The notes under the pieces are model-generated. The model was not told the origin of the DNA. It saw nothing but the letters and a program-made list of their open reading frames with translations, and made no database searches. Below are positions 59,448 to 64,000 of a DNA stretch of 64,000 bases, piece after piece (position 1 is the first letter of the stretch; each line of letters starts with the position of its first letter). The position numbers were made by a program, and so were the translations under genes. The stretch lies in assembly GCF_023805255.1 (NCBI RefSeq), contig NZ_JAMSCK010000004.1, positions 248,001 through 312,000 of the forward strand, in the 5' to 3' direction. This DNA is from Gramella jeungdoensis. GTDB taxonomy: Bacteria; Bacteroidota; Bacteroidia; Flavobacteriales; Flavobacteriaceae.

Positions 59448-61748
59448 ATGTTAGAAAAAATAAAAAGGCATCCCAAACTCAAATGGGCACTGATAATTCT
59501 ACTAAGTTTAATTGCCCTTTTCTTTCTATTTTTTGGCAGTATTTACTTTGGAATGTGGGGAAAGATCCCAACTTCAAAAGAACTTACCGAACTCAAACAA
59601 AACAAGGCTACACAGGTTCTTGACTCCGAAGGGGAACTTATTGGCAAATTCTATGTTTATGATCGGCAGCCTATAGATTTTTCCAAACTCCCACCACATC
59701 TTATAGAAGCACTCATTGCTACCGAAGATGCCCGGTTCTATGAGCATGACGGAATAGATAACCGTAGCTTATTAAGAGTGTTCTTTAAATCGATCCTGCT
59801 TCAGGATGAATCGGCCGGAGGTGGTAGTACCATTACACTTCAACTCGCTAAGAATATTTATGGGCGTCGGGATTTTGGGCTCTTCGGAATTGTGATCAAC
59901 AAAATGCAGGAAGCGATCATTGCGAAAAGGCTGGAAGACATTTATTCAAAAGATGAGATCATAGAGCTTTATTTCAATACGGTTCCCTTTAGCGATAACA
60001 CTTATGGAATAGAGAGCGCGTCACTTAAATTCTTCAATAAGAACACTTCAGAGCTTAAGCTTGAAGAAGCGGCGGTATTGGTAGGGATGCTTAAGGCAAG
60101 TCATTATTATAATCCCAGGATATTTCCTGAGAGAAGTCGGCTAAGACGTGATGTGGTTCTCATGCAAATGGCAAAATATGATTACCTGAGTATGGAGGAG
60201 GCTGAAGAGGCCAAATTAAGACCTATGGTGCTTGATTATAAAAGTTATAGTCATGACGAAGGTATAGCTCCTTATTTCAGGGAACAGGTGAGAAAAAAAG
60301 TGAGCAAGGTGCTGGATACCCTGAAAAATAAAGATGGAAAAAAATATAATATCTACAGGGACGGGCTTATTGTTCATACCACCCTCAATTCAAAGATGCA
60401 GAAGCTGGCCGAAGAAGCAATGATGGAACATATGGCCGCTTTACAGGAGCAACATGAAAGTTCATACGGCAATTATGCACCGTGGATAAGAAATAAGGAA
60501 ATACTGGAAGATGCCATAAAGAACTCCGAGAAGTACCAGGCGCTTAAAAAGGAGGGGCTTAGCGAAGATGAGATCAGGAAAAAAATGGAACAGAAACATC
60601 CCACCGAACTGTTCAATTATGATGGGATGGAGACCAGGAATGTGAGCACTATAGATAGTATCACTCATTATTTGAAATTCCTTAATTCCGGCTTGCTGGC
60701 TGTAGATCCTGAGGACGGAGCGGTACAGGCTTGGGTAGGCGGAGTGGATTTCAGGTTCTTCAAATATGATCATGTTGCCCAAAGTAAAAGACAGGTAGGT
60801 TCTACCTTTAAACCGGTTGTTTATACTGCGGCACTGGAAAGCGGTATGGACCCCTGCTCCTATTTTTCGGTACGCGAGGTTACCTATGAAGATGGCTGGA
60901 CACCTTCTAATTCGTCTTCTGAAGGAGATGACCCGAATATGAACTACAATCTGAAAATGGCTCTAAGTCGCTCCATGAATACCATTGCCGTAAAAGTTCT
61001 GATGGAGACCGGGATTGGAAATGTGATCAACCAGGCCAGACAAATGGGAATCGAATCAGATCTACCAAGAGTACCTTCCATTGCCCTGGGAACTGCTTCT
61101 TTGAGCTTAAGCGAACTTACCACAGCATATACGAGTTTTGTAAACAGAGGTCATTATTCTGAACCCTATTATATTACCAGGATTGAAGATGGAAACGGTA
61201 ATCTTCTTGCCGAATTCAAACCTGAAATATCCAGATCACGAGCTTTTTCAGAAGATACCCGAAAGATCATGATCAATATGATGCAGGCAACAGTGAATGA
61301 AGGTACCGCTGCGAGGTTAAGATATAGATACAGCTTGCGTAACGATCTTGCGGGAAAGACCGGAACCACACAGGATAATAAGGATGGTTGGTTTGTAGGG
61401 ATGAATCCCGAGCTAGTTTGCGTTACCTGGGTAGGAAGCGATGATCACAGGATTGGTTTCAGGAACACGGCCATTGGTCAGGGTGCCAATTCAGCATTAC
61501 CCATCTTTGCAGGTTTAATGCAGAAAATGAATGCTGATTCGGCTTTTGACGAGATCACAAATGCCCGCTTCTCCCCTCTTTCACCAGAACTTGCCGAAAT
61601 GATGGAATGCCCACCACAGGAGCGAGACAATTTCTTTGAAAGGCTCTTCTCTGGCAATAATAAAAGAGAAAAGAAACCCGAAAAAAAGAAAAAGAAGAAA
61701 GGTTTCTTTCAGCGGCTATTCGGAAAAAAGGACAAGGACGATAATTAG
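59448..61748 (+). CDS. class A penicillin-binding protein (PBP1A-type)
   Basis: A 766-residue bifunctional peptidoglycan synthase. N-terminal membrane anchor about 14-35; GT51 glycosyltransferase domain with ATEDARFYEHDG (catalytic Glu93) and GGSTITLQLAKN; transpeptidase with active Ser in RQVGSTFKPVV (about 451), SRSMN (SxN) and KTGTTQDNKDGWFVG (about 635). The C terminus has a lysine-rich tail KKPEKKKKKKGFFQRLFGKK, which may bind nucleic acids or membranes. It polymerises and cross-links glycan strands at the inner membrane. The stop overlaps that of the convergent helicase by 4 bp. Confidence 0.96.
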   Translation: MLEKIKRHPKLKWALIILLSLIALFFLFFGSIYFGMWGKIPTSKELTELKQNKATQVLDSEGELIGKFYVYDRQPIDFSKLPPHLIEALIATEDARFYEHDGIDNRSLLRVFFKSILLQDESAGGGSTITLQLAKNIYGRRDFGLFGIVINKMQEAIIAKRLEDIYSKDEIIELYFNTVPFSDNTYGIESASLKFFNKNTSELKLEEAAVLVGMLKASHYYNPRIFPERSRLRRDVVLMQMAKYDYLSMEEAEEAKLRPMVLDYKSYSHDEGIAPYFREQVRKKVSKVLDTLKNKDGKKYNIYRDGLIVHTTLNSKMQKLAEEAMMEHMAALQEQHESSYGNYAPWIRNKEILEDAIKNSEKYQALKKEGLSEDEIRKKMEQKHPTELFNYDGMETRNVSTIDSITHYLKFLNSGLLAVDPEDGAVQAWVGGVDFRFFKYDHVAQSKRQVGSTFKPVVYTAALESGMDPCSYFSVREVTYEDGWTPSNSSSEGDDPNMNYNLKMALSRSMNTIAVKVLMETGIGNVINQARQMGIESDLPRVPSIALGTASLSLSELTTAYTSFVNRGHYSEPYYITRIEDGNGNLLAEFKPEISRSRAFSEDTRKIMINMMQATVNEGTAARLRYRYSLRNDLAGKTGTTQDNKDGWFVGMNPELVCVTWVGSDDHRIGFRNTAIGQGANSALPIFAGLMQKMNADSAFDEITNARFSPLSPELAEMMECPPQERDNFFERLFSGNNKREKKPEKKKKKKGFFQRLFGKKDKDDN

Positions 61749-63259
61749 AATTCCTTATTGATCTGCATCCTTAACCTTCTGGAATAATCTTCTTCCAGCC
61801 AGTCGCGATAGTTCTTGGTACTCTTACTAATACAATATGAATATTGTTTGATCCTGGACGCGATATCATCTTTAAGTTCTTTGGCTAGAATACGGGCATC
61901 AAATACATCCTCGCTATTCTCTACACACATCTTTACGTGTTGCTCTAAAGACCATTCCAGGACCGACTTCGATTTAAGCCCTTTTTTGATCACCTCGTCA
62001 TAGGCATCTTCAATATTAAAACTAACATCTTCGGTTTTGGAGAATTTCTCACGAATTTCAGGAGGCATCTCGTATTGGAATTCTCTTTCGATCTCTTCAT
62101 CACTAAGAAGATTTTCAAAATAGAAATCAGGCGAACGGAATATCTGCTTCCAGTCCACCGGGGTGCTCCAGTGACCAAACCTGGCCATATTATTACCAAG
62201 ATCTATCACCGTGAACTCATCCTTATTCTTAAGCACACGTGAACCACGGCCAATCATCTGGAAATATAAGGTAAGAGATTTTGTAGCACGGTTAAGGATA
62301 ATGGTTTCAACGGTTGGTTCATCAAAACCAGTGGTAAGTATACTAACCGACGTAACTATAGCATCTGGAGTATGTTTGAACCATTTGAGAATATCCTTTC
62401 TTTCCTGTTTGCTGGTAGTATTATCAAGGTGCCTAATTGGAAGACCCGCATTCTTAAACGTATGGTATACTTCTACAGAGGTATTTATACCATTATTGAA
62501 AATAAGTGTCTTTTTACCTTTAGACTTTTCATAGTATGCAGTAAGAAGTTTTTCCTGCATCGTATAATTGGAATACAGCTCTTCTGAAGACTTTACGGTA
62601 TAATCACCATTCATACCGACCTTAAGGGTAGTTAATCCAACATTGTAACTGTAGATATTCGCCCTGGCAAGAAAGCCTTTTTCAATAAGAGACTGAATTG
62701 AGTCCCCAACAATAAGCTCCCTGTAATTATCTTTCATTGGAAGCTTTATATTAGAACTTAAAGGAGTAGCAGTCACTCCTAGTATAAAGCAATTCTCAAA
62801 GAACTTGAATAGCTTCCTGAACGAATTGTAGTGAGCCTCATCGATGATCACAAGACCAATATCCTGTATTTCAAGTTTTTCATCGTTCAGGCGGTTATTA
62901 AGGGTTTCCACCATCGCTACAAAACACATGTAGTCGTCCTGATCTGGCAATTCCTTAACCTTACTGTTTATGATCTTGTTTCGAACACCAAAGCCCGAAA
63001 GCATCTTTGAAGTCTGCTTGCAAAGTTCTATCCTGTGAGTAAGGATGAGAACTTTTTTATTTGTTCTTTGAATATATTCTCTCGTGATCTGAGAGAAGAT
63101 TACGGTTTTACCACCGCCTGTGGGTAATTGATAGAGAAGGTTATACTTTTCTGGATGTTCATCTATCACCCCGAATATCTTATTTATATCCTTTTGTTGA
63201 TAATCGTAAAGCTCCTTGTCTACTTTCTTTTTTTCAATACCAAATGTTTCTACCGCCAT
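61745..63259 (-). CDS. SF2 DEAD/DEAH-box helicase (type III restriction Res-like)
   Basis: A 504-residue helicase; I use ATG 63259 (MAVETFGIEKKKVDKEL) because the 13 residues above it overlap a promoter box. Motif I is LPTGGGKTVIF, II is DEAHYNSF, III is GVTATPLS, and VI is QMIGRGSRVL, all in the expected order. There is no nuclease domain. Proteins like this serve in DNA or RNA remodelling; no partner Mod gene is visible, so a restriction role is not supported. It is convergent with PBP1A. Confidence 0.91.
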   Translation of the reverse strand: MAVETFGIEKKKVDKELYDYQQKDINKIFGVIDEHPEKYNLLYQLPTGGGKTVIFSQITREYIQRTNKKVLILTHRIELCKQTSKMLSGFGVRNKIINSKVKELPDQDDYMCFVAMVETLNNRLNDEKLEIQDIGLVIIDEAHYNSFRKLFKFFENCFILGVTATPLSSNIKLPMKDNYRELIVGDSIQSLIEKGFLARANIYSYNVGLTTLKVGMNGDYTVKSSEELYSNYTMQEKLLTAYYEKSKGKKTLIFNNGINTSVEVYHTFKNAGLPIRHLDNTTSKQERKDILKWFKHTPDAIVTSVSILTTGFDEPTVETIILNRATKSLTLYFQMIGRGSRVLKNKDEFTVIDLGNNMARFGHWSTPVDWKQIFRSPDFYFENLLSDEEIEREFQYEMPPEIREKFSKTEDVSFNIEDAYDEVIKKGLKSKSVLEWSLEQHVKMCVENSEDVFDARILAKELKDDIASRIKQYSYCISKSTKNYRDWLEEDYSRRLRMQINKEF

Positions 63260-63284
63260 ATAATCCTTTAAGTAAGCAATTTTG

Positions 63285-63292
63285 CAAAAATA
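63285..63292 (-). promoter_or_regulatory. -7 box for the helicase gene
   Basis: TATTTTTG on the minus strand fits TAnnTTTG, 26 bp before ATG 63259, and lies in the upstream part of the longer frame. It supports the shorter start. Confidence 0.42.
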
Positions 63293-63471
63293 AGGCATTT
63301 TTAAGCTTTACTCAAAAAATAGGGGAATAATCTCCCCCCCTAAAAAATGACATTACCCTAAAAATGTTGTAAATTTGAAATGCAGAAGTCCTCATATAAT
63401 TACTCTATACCCTTCTTCTGGAGTAACTGCATCCCCCCCTTTTTTATTTTACTAACTAAAAAATTGAAGAT

Positions 63472-64000
63472 TTGGCTACCGAAAACAAATTATTCGATAA
63501 ATATATACCAGTATTAAAAAACTGCGAACTTTTCAATGGAATGACGAATGAGCATTGGAGGGAGTTACTGGTCAATTTTCATGAAGAAAAATGGCCTAAA
63601 GAAACCTGTATGGTCAACCATCAGAAATTTCTGTTCCATTTCTATATCATAGTTTCAGGCCGTATCAAAATGTACAATGTAGATGAATTCAGTGAAAAGG
63701 AACATACCTTATTTCTACTTAAGGAGTCTGATGTGTTTGACCTTTTCTGCCTGATGGATGGAACAAGACATCACGTATATTATGAATGTCTGGATAACAT
63801 AAAGGTCCTGGCAATTCCTATGGATAAGCTTAAACTATGGCTGAACAAGAACCCCGTATATTACCAACACTTTCTTTCTTATGCAGGCAAAATGATGAGA
63901 ATGCTTGAGAGCAATGTTTCTCAGTTAATATTTACCGATATCTCTACAAGGTTATTGAGGTTACTGGTGAATAACGTGAACAGTAACTCCAAGCAGTTGG
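63472..64000 (+). CDS. Crp/Fnr-family transcription regulator (3' end cut)
   Basis: A frame open from 63460 to the window end, with a TTG start at 63472 (no ATG or GTG before it). The visible 176 residues include a cyclic nucleotide-binding domain (about 20-130; FYIIVSGRIKMYNVDE, LLKESDVFDLFCLMDGT) and the linker helix (LSYAGKMMRMLESNV). The C-terminal helix-turn-helix lies beyond the edge. The effector-binding Arg pattern of CRP is not obvious, so ligand is unknown. Upstream is a TAAATTTG -7 box (63370-63377) and two runs of seven C. Confidence 0.85.
   Translation, partial: MATENKLFDKYIPVLKNCELFNGMTNEHWRELLVNFHEEKWPKETCMVNHQKFLFHFYIIVSGRIKMYNVDEFSEKEHTLFLLKESDVFDLFCLMDGTRHHVYYECLDNIKVLAIPMDKLKLWLNKNPVYYQHFLSYAGKMMRMLESNVSQLIFTDISTRLLRLLVNNVNSNSKQL

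Noticed and set aside
61745-63259. Type III restriction system
   Set aside because: Only a helicase core is present; no Mod methyltransferase gene or nuclease domain is visible in the window.

Overview
The window reads as an ordinary chromosomal segment of a marine-type member of the Flavobacteriaceae (Bacteroidota), perhaps close to Gramella/Christiangramia; the genus is inference. Support: AT-rich genes without recognisable Shine-Dalgarno sites, several TAnnTTTG promoter boxes in front of genes, a C-terminal T9SS sorting domain, a TamL lipoprotein next to TamB, and many proteins with flavobacterial-style signal peptides. I saw no rRNA, tRNA, CRISPR array, insertion sequence or prophage.

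Layout. 1-8.4 kb: edge-truncated cupin, SpoIIAA/STAS-like protein, M20 amidohydrolase, S41-like protease with TPRs, an EF-G paralogue, an AI-2E-type permease and a CDF cation exporter. 8.8-11.8 kb: a cold-response neighbourhood with a CHRD lipoprotein, two cold shock proteins whose 5' leaders share a conserved hairpin, a front-end fatty acid desaturase and a cold-shock-domain fusion protein. 12-20 kb: small stress and housekeeping proteins (two oxidoreductases, CheB-like esterase, dodecin, UspA, cupin, DUF2383, DinB, NTF2-like, VOC). 20-29.8 kb: upp, the TamL/TamB envelope module, an OmpA lipoprotein and a disordered protein. 29.8-33.5 kb: a gluconate operon containing a gluconokinase fused to 6-phosphogluconate dehydrogenase.

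33.7-42.1 kb is a surface-structure locus: four DUF4402 pilin-like secreted proteins, a PapD-like periplasmic chaperone, a T9SS-sorted large surface protein and an 859-residue usher-like outer membrane protein. It looks like a Bacteroidota version of a chaperone-usher pathway combined with a T9SS adhesin.

42-58 kb: Gre factor, SLC13 permease, glycosyltransferase, aspartate kinase with a divergent ACT-like protein, two unannotated micro membrane proteins, a GluR0-like ligand-gated potassium channel, a 3D-domain lipoprotein, a Tat-exported Gfo/Idh/MocA oxidoreductase, FKBP, OsmC, and a three-gene amide-ligase operon (RimK-like, GCS2-like, N-formylglutamate amidohydrolase), then a dipeptidase and a SdiA-regulated-type propeller.

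58.5-59.4 kb holds the least explained part: a tandem array of five paralogous basic microproteins of 33-44 residues, most ending in a basic cluster plus aromatic residue, read in one direction and closed by a perfect 12-bp terminator hairpin. The window ends with PBP1A, an SF2 helicase and an edge-truncated Crp/Fnr regulator.
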